Shown here one piece after another: positions 8,611 through 15,860 of a stretch of DNA of 53,957 nucleotides. The DNA is from Rhodospirillaceae bacterium (GTDB lineage Bacteria; Pseudomonadota; Alphaproteobacteria; Rhodospirillales; Rhodospirillaceae): assembly GCA_009693785.1 (NCBI GenBank), contig SHWP01000019.1, positions 1 to 53,957 of the forward strand. Direction: 5' to 3'. The notes under the pieces are model-generated. The model was not told the origin of the DNA. It did not search any database and worked only from the letters and a program-made list of their open reading frames with translations. Each line of letters opens with the position of its first letter. Positions within the stretch are counted from its first letter, which is position 1. The translations under genes were made by a program, and so were the position numbers.

Positions 8611-9309
8611 ATGACGCTAGAAACCGTTATAAACCTCGCAATTATTTGCCTGCTAATCCCGACAATTATTTTAGCCCTCATCTTGAATCGCCGCCTTTCG
8701 GCACTGCGCAAGTCGCGAGACGAGTTGGCCAAGGTCGTGGCCAATTTCAATGACGCGACCTTGCGCGCCGAAGCGGGCATCCCGAAACTCAAGAAAGCCA
8801 CCAACGAAGCCAGCATGGCGCTGAAGGACCGGGTCGAGAAGGCTCAGTCTTTGCGCGACGACTTGGCGTTCATGATCGAGCGAGCTGAGGAAATCGCCGC
8901 GCGTCTTGAGACAGGTGTGCGGGTGGTTCGTAGTGAAGCGGCCTTTGGGGCTTCCTCCGGCCAACCTGCGGTCGCACCGTCGGCACCAGCAGCCTCAACG
9001 TTGGCTGGTGGTTTGCGGCCAAGTGCCGCCAGCGCCGAGACGGCAAGCCCCATGCGGATGTCGGCCAAGGCTGCGGCTCCCCCCACGCCGGCACCGTTTG
9101 AAGATACTGCGGCTGATCTACGCAACGCCCTGAATGCGGCCCGCGCCGAAGCCCGCGCGGCGGAAGCCCGTCAAGACCCCCGCACAGCGCCTGCGCCAGC
9201 ACCATCGTTACGTACACCGCGCCGGTCCATTGCGGATGAATTGGGCCTGACCGATGATCGTTCCGAAGCCGAGCGCGAGTTGCTTAAAGCCTTGCAGTCG
9301 ACGCGGTAA
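8611..9309 (+). CDS. DUF6468 protein of the flagellar cluster
   Basis: A 232-residue protein with one N-terminal membrane helix (VINLAIICLLIPTIILALIL, residues 5-24), then a basic/helical segment (LSALRKSRDELAKVVANFND) and a probable coiled coil to about residue 100 (ERAEEIAARLETGV), followed by a disordered Ala/Pro/Ser tail. This is the layout of the DUF6468 family, regularly found between fliM and a MotE-like gene in alphaproteobacteria. Its function is unknown, and location and topology suggest a motor or stator accessory. GGGAG precedes the ATG. Confidence 0.75.
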   Translation: MTLETVINLAIICLLIPTIILALILNRRLSALRKSRDELAKVVANFNDATLRAEAGIPKLKKATNEASMALKDRVEKAQSLRDDLAFMIERAEEIAARLETGVRVVRSEAAFGASSGQPAVAPSAPAASTLAGGLRPSAASAETASPMRMSAKAAAPPTPAPFEDTAADLRNALNAARAEARAAEARQDPRTAPAPAPSLRTPRRSIADELGLTDDRSEAERELLKALQSTR

Positions 9310-9347
9310 GATTGAGATAGTCAGTTAGAAGATAAGCACACCCAACG

Positions 9348-10136
9348 ATGAACGCGCCCATCCGCAAGCCACGCCCAAAGCCCACGCGCGCCACGCCAGC
9401 AGATTCTGGCCGCGGTCCAGCGATGCGTTTGCTGCCGGTCGTGATTGTCGCCGCGATTTGCATGCTGGGATTTCGCATTCAGGTCGTGGTCAGCGATTTC
9501 ACCAACGGCAATGGCGGCCCAACACTGGCCTTAGCCCAGACCACCGCTTTGGCCCAAGCTCAGCCGGGCGCGGCCCCGGCTGCGGCGGCGGCTGACCAAA
9601 AAACCGGCGACATGGCCGAAGGCGATAAACCCGCAGACGGGTCAGCCGAAGCCGAAAAAACCGAAGGTGAAGCGGCTGCCCAGCCGGTGACCTTTAATCC
9701 GTCAGAATTGACCAAATCGGAAATCGATACCCTGCAACGATTGGCGGAACGCCGCGAAGTTATTGACCGGCGCGAGCGCGAACTGCAGCAAAAGGAAAGC
9801 TTGGTCAAAGCTGCCGAGCAGCGCCTCGATCAAAAGATCGTCCAAATGCAGGATGTCGAAAAGCAGTTGCAGGCGCTGGTTCAGCAGTACGACGCCAAGA
9901 AAAAGGCTGAGATCGAGCAATTGGTGCGCATCTATACAGCGATGAAGCCCAAAGACGCCGCACGGATCTTTGACGACCTCGACATGACTATTTTGGTCGC
10001 CGTCGTCACCAGCATGAAAGAAGGCAAAGTCGCGCCCATTCTCTCGCTGATGAAACCCGAAAAGGCGCGCATTTTGACCGAAGAGCTTTCAACCCGCCGC
10101 CAATTGCCGGGCATGGCCCGCGGCCAACAGGGCTAA
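9348..10136 (+). CDS. MotE-like periplasmic flagellar protein (MgtE-N-like domain)
   Basis: A 262-residue protein. A basic cytoplasmic start (RKPRPKPTRATP) precedes one membrane helix (residues about 26-48, LLPVVIVAAICMLGF), an Ala-rich linker, a long coiled coil (about 125-190, RREVIDRRERELQQKESLVK) and a C-terminal MgtE_N-type domain (AMKPKDAARIFDDLDMTILV, ILSLMKPEKARILTEEL). This architecture is that of MotE, a periplasmic chaperone for MotC in rhizobia. Its partner could be the MotB-like proteins just downstream. The assignment rests on domain order, not full-length similarity. Confidence 0.8.
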   Translation: MNAPIRKPRPKPTRATPADSGRGPAMRLLPVVIVAAICMLGFRIQVVVSDFTNGNGGPTLALAQTTALAQAQPGAAPAAAAADQKTGDMAEGDKPADGSAEAEKTEGEAAAQPVTFNPSELTKSEIDTLQRLAERREVIDRRERELQQKESLVKAAEQRLDQKIVQMQDVEKQLQALVQQYDAKKKAEIEQLVRIYTAMKPKDAARIFDDLDMTILVAVVTSMKEGKVAPILSLMKPEKARILTEELSTRRQLPGMARGQQG

Positions 10137-10248
10137 GCAGCCTACGGTTTAAGCCGCGCCGCTGGCCCGCCGCTTGCCTTGAATCCTTAAGTTTCAAGGC
10201 CTTAACCACCCATTCATCTTTGTTATCTAGCTTGAGTCGAAATTGTGT

Positions 10249-10264
10249 CGGCAGGGAACCTGCC
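10249..10264 (+). promoter_or_regulatory. Possible sigma-54-type promoter upstream of the MotB-like pair
   Basis: In the 223-bp gap before the MotB-like genes, GG (10250-10251) and GC (10262-10263) are separated by exactly 10 nt within a GGCA...CTGC context, the spacing of -24/-12 promoters used for class II/III flagellar genes. The same bases also form a CGGCAGG/CCTGCCG hairpin, so the match may be accidental. The rest of the gap holds no gene and no recognisable fliN remnant. Confidence 0.3.
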
Positions 10265-10359
10265 GGGGTGGAAAGTGTGCCTGGCCGAATGATTGAGCAT
10301 GCGTTCAATCGGTTAGAAATTATTCGCCGCGCTGCTGCGCGCGGCGCGAGCCTGCCCGC

Positions 10360-11052
10360 ATGACATCACCAACCCTGCCACCGCCGATGTTTACACCGAT
10401 GAGCACACGTCAGCGCCCCGCCTTGCTTGGCGGCCAAGACCCCATGCTGATTTTGTCGCTCTCATTAAATCTGATGTTGCTCGCGTTTTTTGTCATGTTG
10501 AATGCGAGCGCCGACATCGATACGGCACGCGCGCGCAGCGTGCTCGATAGCGTGCAACAGACATTTGCCACGCTGCAAGTAGACGACTCTCAACCCGCCG
10601 CCCAAACCACCAAGGCCGTGGCGCAAGATGCCCTTCGTTCATCGCTGTCCACAGCCTTTGTACCTGTGCTTGAGGGCCGTGATGTTGTGGTGCGCAGTCA
10701 AGCCGACCGGTTGTTGGTCAGTGCGCCCTATGCCGCGTTTTTTGAGCCCGACACGGACGCGTTGCGCGCCTCATTGCCGGTACTCGACCGGCTCGCGGCA
10801 ATTCTAGCCGCCCCGCCCGATGGATTGCGTTACGAAATACTCATCACGGTCAATGCTCCCGCACGTGATTACAGCCTCGCAACCCGCCAAGCTGGCAGTT
10901 TGGCCGAAGACATCTTGCGGCGTGGTGTCGCTCCTGCGTTGCTCACGGTCGGCGCGGCACCTGCGCCTGATCGCAGCGTGGACTTGGTGTTTATGGTATT
11001 GGGCGATGAAGATTCCTCGCTGAGTGTTATCTCGGGGATGGACCGCTCATGA
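10360..11052 (+). CDS. MotB/OmpA-like flagellar motor protein
   Basis: A 230-residue protein with a short N-terminal tail, one membrane helix (MLILSLSLNLMLLAFFVMLN, about residues 28-47) followed at once by a helix resembling the MotB plug region (ASADIDTARARSVLDSVQQT), and a periplasmic domain containing LLVSAPYAAFFEPDTDALRA, reminiscent of the OmpA-like peptidoglycan-binding fold. The Asp that MotB uses for proton flow is not obvious in this helix. It overlaps the next MotB-like gene by 4 bp (ATGA), so the pair is co-translated. It is probably an accessory or divergent stator subunit. Family assignment is tentative. Confidence 0.6.
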   Translation: MTSPTLPPPMFTPMSTRQRPALLGGQDPMLILSLSLNLMLLAFFVMLNASADIDTARARSVLDSVQQTFATLQVDDSQPAAQTTKAVAQDALRSSLSTAFVPVLEGRDVVVRSQADRLLVSAPYAAFFEPDTDALRASLPVLDRLAAILAAPPDGLRYEILITVNAPARDYSLATRQAGSLAEDILRRGVAPALLTVGAAPAPDRSVDLVFMVLGDEDSSLSVISGMDRS

Positions 11053-11310
11053 GCGCCGTTCTCCTTCCCCGAATGGCCGATCACGCGGGCGCCAGAGCCT
11101 GGCTGATCACGTTCGTCGACATCATTCTTTTATTGCTGACTTTTTTCGTGCTGATGTACGCCATGGCGCGCCCCGATCCGGCGCGCTACGCACCGATCGT
11201 TCAATCCTACACCGAGGCTTTTAGCGCGCCTCCGGCAGAAGCCGAGCCCGGCGCACCCAAACCCCGCTCTTACGTGCGCGACGTCAGCGTCCGGGGCTGC
11301 CGGAATGCCG
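11049..11310 (+). pseudogene. MotB-like gene, 3' part lost
   Basis: The first 80-odd codons encode a clear MotB-type start: WLITFVDIILLLLTFFVLMY (residues 17-36, including the Asp of the membrane helix) and the plug-like ARPDPARYAPIVQSYTEAF. After about position 11285-11310 the reading frame stays open to 11549, but that tail is the antisense of fliO and has no family character. The peptidoglycan-binding domain expected of a MotB-like protein is missing. The gene has been cut by a deletion or inversion whose other side is fliO. The end given is approximate. Confidence 0.65.
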
Positions 11311-11321
11311 CTTTCGATCAC

Positions 11322-11561
11322 TTAGGTGGAGGTCGGCCCCAACAAAACCAAGTGCTCAACGGCGTCGCGGCGAAACAGGACAAGACGGTGCCTAGCATCA
11401 ATGCTGGCCGTTTCGATGGTCCGCAGGCGGCGCTTACGGCCCATGGGCCCGATCTGATTTTGGCCAACGCCCAAGCGCTTCATGACCCACGTCACAGCCA
11501 GGATCAGCCCAATGACGAAGACCAGGGCCAGAAAGCAGCGAAGGTATGAGGTGGCATCCAT
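11322..11561 (-). pseudogene. fliO: Flagellar export protein FliO, ended early by a stop codon
   Basis: Encodes one membrane helix (CFLALVFVIGLILAVTWVMK, about residues 9-28) and the conserved basic cytoplasmic segment RLRTIETASIDARHRLVLFR, DAVEHLVLLGPTST. FliO helps assemble FliP in the export gate. A TAA at 11322-11324 ends it after GPTST, yet the same frame continues VIESGIPAAPD, which is how FliO proteins normally go on. A single CAA to TAA change would explain the stop. fliP, which usually follows fliO, is not present: the next sequence on this strand is antisense to the cut MotB-like gene. Confidence 0.7.
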
Positions 11562-11585
11562 GTTGGGTTGGGCTTTGTGGCGGCG

Positions 11586-11918
11586 TTAGGGAAAGTGCTT
11601 GGACAAAACGGCGTAGACCGATGCAGCATCCTTCGCGGAGGTCACATCATTCAGGCTTGGCAAGCTGCTGTAGCGGCCGCTCAGTTCTTGGCCCAGCGAA
11701 TCGAACTCACCTAGCAACGCATTGAGGGCCGGGGCCAGCGTGCGGCCTTGGGCTTTGGGCAGGCCTTCGACGGTCGTACACAAATGGCGGATGCGGGCAT
11801 CGATGGCAGTCAAGTCGATGGTGCGGCCTTGGCCCGTCAAGCGGCGCGCGGTGCTCAGCACGGCATGAATTTTCTCGATCTCGCCGAGCGCGGTTTCAGG
11901 AGGAGAAACATCGGTCAT
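11586..11918 (-). CDS. Unknown protein of the flagellar cluster
   Basis: A 110-residue, probably all-helical soluble protein without signal or membrane segment (for example IEKIHAVLSTARRLTGQGRT, LTAIDARIRHLC, LAPALNALLGEFDSLGQELS). I do not recognise the family. It overlaps flhX by 4 bp (ATGA) and precedes fliO by 24 bp, so the three form a leftward operon, divergent from flgB. The size and helical character would fit a small export chaperone (FlgN-like), but no motif supports this. Confidence 0.6.
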   Translation of the reverse strand: MTDVSPPETALGEIEKIHAVLSTARRLTGQGRTIDLTAIDARIRHLCTTVEGLPKAQGRTLAPALNALLGEFDSLGQELSGRYSSLPSLNDVTSAKDAASVYAVLSKHFP

Positions 11919-12259
11919 AGCTTAGCCTCCGCGGTGGGAAGAGTGTCTTTCAATTGGAACGGTGCGGGCGGTACTTTGCCATTGGCCTTGTAGACGTAGG
12001 CCAGAATTTCAGAGACGGCAGCGAAGGCTTCGGTTGGAATCTCGCTATCGACATCCACCGCCGAAAGTACCTGCACCAAGTCGGCGTCTTCGCGCACCTT
12101 CACGCCGTTGGCGAACGCGATCGCCAGAATTTGTTCAGCCACAAAGCCGCGCCCGCTGGCGGTGATGATTGGCACAGACGCTCCAGCCTGTTCCTCCAAT
12201 GCCACGGCTATGGGCACGGGCGGCTGGTCGCTTGACGAGGGGCTCTGGCGTTTGGTCAT
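11915..12259 (-). CDS. FlhX: FlhB C-terminal-domain-like export switch paralogue
   Basis: A 114-residue protein resembling the cytoplasmic C-terminal domain of FlhB (EscU/YscU/HrcU family), without membrane helices. Characteristic stretches are IAVALEEQ, GRGFVAEQILAIAFANGVKV, REDADLVQVLSAVDVDSEIP and AAVSEILAYVYKANGK. It lacks the cleavable NPTH site, starting after the point where FlhB is cut. Such FlhX proteins can partly replace FlhB-C in substrate-specificity switching. I chose the ATG at 12259, an in-frame ATG nine codons upstream being poorly supported. Its presence is notable because the true flhB nearby has lost just this domain through a frameshift. Confidence 0.85.
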   Translation of the reverse strand: MTKRQSPSSSDQPPVPIAVALEEQAGASVPIITASGRGFVAEQILAIAFANGVKVREDADLVQVLSAVDVDSEIPTEAFAAVSEILAYVYKANGKVPPAPFQLKDTLPTAEAKL

Positions 12260-12502
12260 CCCGGCTCCGGGCCTTGTGCGGCACAAAAGGGTGGGGCATG
12301 CGAATCGCGGGCTGCCCCAGGCAAAATTTGCCGGGGAGGGCTTAAGAAACGTTTAAGCTACAGCCCAAAATGCTTGGAAAAACCCTTGAATTTCACAGTC
12401 TTAGTGCCGTTACCCGGGATTCATGGGTTGTTAAGACTCCTAGGCCAATTTTGCCTACCGCCACCGGTCGACTCCGGGGGCATGCCTTAAGGACCTAAAA
12501 CG

Positions 12503-12916
12503 ATGGATCTGCAAAGCCTCAAGCTGTTCCAGATGGCCATGACTAAGATGGACTGGGCGGCGCAACGCCAGAAGGTTCTCGCGCAGAACGTGTCCAATGC
12601 CGACACGCCGGATTACAAGCCTAAAGACCTGAAGAAACTCGATTTCAAGCACCTGCTGCGTGACGAAATCGCGCCGGTGAAAGTTGCCCGCACCAACCCC
12701 GCGCACGCCAAAGGCTCGATCCCTGAGCAAGATCCCTTCCGCTCGCGCTCTCTGATGAAATCCTTCGAAGAATCGCCCGACGGCAACGAAGTGATTTTGG
12801 AAGAGCAAATGCAAAAGGTCGGCGATACCCGTGGCGAATACAACACCGCCATTCAACTCATGCAAAGCCATATGAAGATGCTGAAAATCGCGCTTGGCAA
12901 AGGCGGCGCTGGCTAA
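12503..12916 (+). CDS. flgB: Flagellar basal-body proximal rod protein FlgB
   Basis: A 137-residue FlgB, a proximal rod subunit. The N-terminal rod motif is clear (QRQKVLAQNVSNADTPDYKP, residues 22-41) and the C-terminal helix NTAIQLMQSHMKMLKIAL is intact. It starts the flgB-flgC-fliE-fliQ-fliR-flhB operon. The 240-bp region upstream (12260-12502), shared with the divergent flhX operon, should carry both promoters. A GG-N10-GA stretch near 12373-12386 resembles, but does not match, a sigma-54 site. Confidence 0.96.
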   Translation: MDLQSLKLFQMAMTKMDWAAQRQKVLAQNVSNADTPDYKPKDLKKLDFKHLLRDEIAPVKVARTNPAHAKGSIPEQDPFRSRSLMKSFEESPDGNEVILEEQMQKVGDTRGEYNTAIQLMQSHMKMLKIALGKGGAG

Positions 12917-12941
12917 CCCCGGCGTGCAATAGGAGCCCCCC

Positions 12942-13352
12942 ATGGACGACCTCAATATTAGTTCGAAAGTTGCTTCGGCCGGAATGAAAGCGCAGGCCAC
13001 CCGCTTGCGCGTGATTTCCGAGAACTTGGCCAACGCCGATTCCACGTCGGAAATTCCCGGACGCGAACCCTACCGCCGCAAACTCATCACGTTCCGCAAT
13101 GCGCTGAACAAGGAACTCGATGCCGATACGGTGAAGGTGAAGAAAATCTTCAACGATAAATCAGACTTAAAATCGAAATACGAGCCCTCGCATCCAGGGG
13201 CGAATGAGGCTGGCTATGTGCAGATCCCCAACGTCAATTCCTTGGTGGAATTGATGGATATGCGTGAAGCCCAGCGGTCATATGAGGCCAACATGAACGT
13301 GATTTCTACGTCGCGCTCAATGGTCTCTAAGACATTGGAACTATTGAAATAA
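12942..13352 (+). CDS. flgC: Flagellar basal-body rod protein FlgC
   Basis: A 136-residue FlgC, a proximal rod subunit. It carries the ANAD variant of the rod motif (SENLANADSTSEIPGREPYR, residues 27-46) and the C-terminal signature EANMNVISTSRSMVSKTLEL. Spacing to flgB is 25 bp, with AGGAG upstream of the ATG. The reading frame is intact and of normal length. Confidence 0.96.
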   Translation: MDDLNISSKVASAGMKAQATRLRVISENLANADSTSEIPGREPYRRKLITFRNALNKELDADTVKVKKIFNDKSDLKSKYEPSHPGANEAGYVQIPNVNSLVELMDMREAQRSYEANMNVISTSRSMVSKTLELLK

Positions 13353-13378
13353 ATTTATTTTCGAGTCAGGAGAGCGCC

Positions 13379-13699
13379 ATGGTCGATTTCAACACCGCAA
13401 TCAACGCCTACAACCAAGCTGCCGGTGCGGTAAATTCCGCTGTTGCGGGTAAGAAACCTGCGGCGACGCCCAGCGGCGATGATGAATCATTCGCCACGAT
13501 GGTGACCGACTCACTCAATCAAGCCGTGCAAAGCGGACGCCAGGCCGAAGAACTCAGTTTGAAACAAATCTCCGGCGAAGCTGATTTGAAAGATGTCATA
13601 ACGGCCGTGGCAAACGCCGAACACACATTAGAAACTGTGGTTGCCGTGCGCGACAAGGTTTTGTCGGCGTATCAAGAAATCTTGCGCATGCCAATCTGA
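13379..13699 (+). CDS. fliE: Flagellar hook-basal body complex protein FliE
   Basis: A 106-residue FliE, the adaptor between MS-ring and rod. The C-terminal half carries the family pattern SGEADLKDVITAVANAEHTL followed by VRDKVLSAYQEILRMPI. CAGGAGAG lies about 7 bp upstream of the ATG. The gene is intact, sitting 26 bp after flgC and 14 bp before fliQ. Confidence 0.95.
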   Translation: MVDFNTAINAYNQAAGAVNSAVAGKKPAATPSGDDESFATMVTDSLNQAVQSGRQAEELSLKQISGEADLKDVITAVANAEHTLETVVAVRDKVLSAYQEILRMPI

Positions 13700-13713
13700 C
13701 GGCGGGTATCACC

Positions 13714-13980
13714 ATGAATGAAGTAGAAGTTCTCGACATTGCGCGCGACAGCTTATCGACCATGCTGCTCATCTCGGCGCCCATCTTGATCGTCGGTTTG
13801 ATCGTGGGCTTGCTGATCTCGATTTTCCAAACGCTCACGCATATTCAAGAAATGACGTTGACGTTCATTCCCAAGATCGTTGCCGTGTTCGCGACGACAA
13901 TTCTTGTTATGCCGTGGATGCTGCGCCAACTGACGGAATTCAACAATCGCCTGATGGATAAAATCGTCGGGCTTGGATAA
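13714..13980 (+). CDS. fliQ: Flagellar export gate protein FliQ
   Basis: An 88-residue FliQ with two membrane helices (about residues 14-37, LLISAPILIVGLIVGLLISI, and 50-72, VAVFATTILVMPWML), linked by the conserved FQTLTHIQEMTLTFIPKI loop. It is part of the FliPQR export gate. The frame is intact. Its partners are compromised: fliP is absent from the window and fliR, 39 bp downstream, is frameshifted. Confidence 0.96.
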   Translation: MNEVEVLDIARDSLSTMLLISAPILIVGLIVGLLISIFQTLTHIQEMTLTFIPKIVAVFATTILVMPWMLRQLTEFNNRLMDKIVGLG

Positions 13981-14019
13981 GGCACGGCCGAATGGGCCGC
14001 CCGGCGAGGGGCTTCCGTC

Positions 14020-14801
14020 ATGCTTGAACAATTCCTCGCCCTTAATCTGTTTCATTTTCTGCTCGTTTTTGCGCGTCTGTCGATCATCTTTTACCTCATG
14101 CCCGGCATTTCGGCTGGGTATGTGCCAGCGCGTGTGCGCCTGATCCTGGCCGTGCTGGTCACGCTGATCATCCTGCCCTTGGTCAAGTCATCGCTGCCCG
14201 AGCAGCCCGCGGCACCAGCCGAATTGGTGAGTTTGATTGTCGTCGAAGTCTTGATTGGCGCATTCATGGCGGGCCTCATTCAAATTGTGATGAGCGCATT
14301 GATGATCGCGGGTGAAATTATCTCGAACGCAACGGGCCTGACCAACGCCTTTGTCGACGATCTGGTCTCGGAAGAACAAACCGCCATCGTTATCGGCCTG
14401 CTCAATATTCTCGCGGTGGTGATGATATTCACCACGGGCATGCACCAATTGATGTTCGCGGCCATGATCGACAGCTACAGCATGTTGCGGCCGGGCGAGC
14501 CGATGATCACGGGCGATTTTCTGGCGGTGGTCTCACAGATGTTCGCTCAGTCGTTTTACCTTGGGCTCAAACTGGCCTCGCCGTTTTTGGTGTTTGAGTT
14601 GTTGTTCCAATTCGCCAACGGCGTCTTGTCGCGTTTGTCGCCACAGCTCAACGTTTTTTTGTGGCACTGCCTGCCCAAAATTTGATTGGGTTCGCAATTT
14701 TAATGATCTCGCTGCCGACGATCATGATGTTCTTCTTGGGGTTCTTCGAAAACAGCCTGGAAAACTTCCTCAATCCTGGAGCCATCAATGGCCGAGGATG
14801 A
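14020..14801 (+). pseudogene. fliR: Flagellar export gate protein FliR, frameshifted near the 3' end
   Basis: The first 213 or so residues are a normal multi-membrane FliR (LVFARLSIIFYLMPGISAGY, VPARVRLILAVLVTLIILPL). At the T7 run 14654-14660 the frame breaks and the product ends LNVFLWHCLPKI at 14685. Adding one T restores VFFVALPAQNLIGFAILMIS, then LPTIMMFFLGFFENSLENFL, with a stop at 14799-14801 that overlaps flhB by 14 bp, giving 260 residues, the usual FliR length. So one T is missing. The lesion removes the last membrane helix. It may be a real mutation, transcriptional slippage restoring the frame, or a homopolymer sequencing error. Confidence 0.9.
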
Positions 14802-15860
14802 CAAGGACTCAAAAACAGAAGAACCGACCGGACGACGATTAGGCCGGGCCCAAGAAGACGGCGATGTTCCGCTTTCGCGTGAAATCGGTAACTTGCTCAT
14901 GATCCTGGGCATTATGATCGCAGCTGGAACCATGGCGCCGTGGATCGCGCAGGATTTGATGCAACTGGTGCGGGCCTTTATCGAGCGCCCGCACACCATG
15001 CAGACCGATATTGAAAGCCTGCGCGATTTAACCGCGCAAATGGGCTGGCGGGTGGGTCTGCTGCTGGCCCTGCCGATTGGAATGTTTGCCATTATTGGCG
15101 TGGTCTCGACGCTCGGGCAGGTGGGCTTCCTCTATACCCCCAAGAAGCTCATGCCCAGCCTGAGCAACCTCAACCCGATTTCCGGCGCGAAACAACTGTT
15201 CTCGACCCAATCCCTCGTCGAGGCCGCAAAAAGCATCGCCAAGGTCACCATCATTATCGTTGTGTTGGGCGCCATGGTGATTCCCAGCTTGCGCCATCCC
15301 GATCAAATCATCGACCAAGATCTAGTCACGACAGTCTCACAAACCCAAAGCCTGATTGTGATGTTGCTGTTTTTCACCGCCATGGTCATGGCCGTGATCG
15401 CGGCCCTCGACTTGGCCTACACCCGCTGGTCGCACAAAGAAAAGCTGAAGATGACCAAGCAGGAAGTGAAGGACGAGCATAAGGATACAGAAGGCGACCC
15501 GAAGGTGAAGGGCCGCATCCGCGCCATCCGCATGGAGCGCCATCGCAAGCGCATGATGGCCGCCGTACCCAAGGCCACGGTCGTGGTCACCAACCCGACC
15601 CACTTTGCTGTCGCCTTGAAATACGACATGGACTCCATGGCCGCCCCCACCGTCGTGGCCAAGGGGCGGACTACCTGGCGCTACGCATCCGGCAAATCGC
15701 CGACATCCATGAGGTGCCAATCGTGGAAAATCCACCCTTGGCGCGGGCACTTTTTGCTGCCGTCGAGGTTGATCAAGAGATTCCCCAAGAGCACTATAAG
15801 GCCGTGGCCGAGATCATCGGTTTCGTCATGAAGTTGAAGGGCAAGCTCGTTGCCAAATAA
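14788..15860 (+). pseudogene. flhB: Flagellar export switch protein FlhB, frameshifted after the NPTH site
   Basis: The N-terminal part is normal FlhB: DDKDSKTEEPTGRRLGRAQE, four membrane helices (about residues 30-215), the cytoplasmic linker WSHKEKLKMTKQEVKDEHKD and the autocleavage site NPTH (TVVVTNPTHFAVALKYD, about residues 265-281). At the G4 run 15663-15666 the frame slips and the product ends in unrelated residues at 15831. One extra G restores GADYLALRIRQIADIHEVPI, VENPPLARALFAAVEVDQEI and a stop at 15858-15860, 357 residues in all, the usual length. As given, the gene has lost the substrate-switch domain after NPTH. The restored stop overlaps the cckA start by 11 bp. Confidence 0.9.

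Noticed and set aside
11130-11321. A separate leftward gene after fliO
   Set aside because: Its start (VIESGIPAAPD) is simply the continuation of fliO behind the stop. The rest is antisense to the MotB-like helix.
11310-11549. C-terminal part of the MotB-like open frame as real protein
   Set aside because: It is the antisense of fliO, has no MotB or OmpA-like features, and the fliO frame is recognisable on the other strand.
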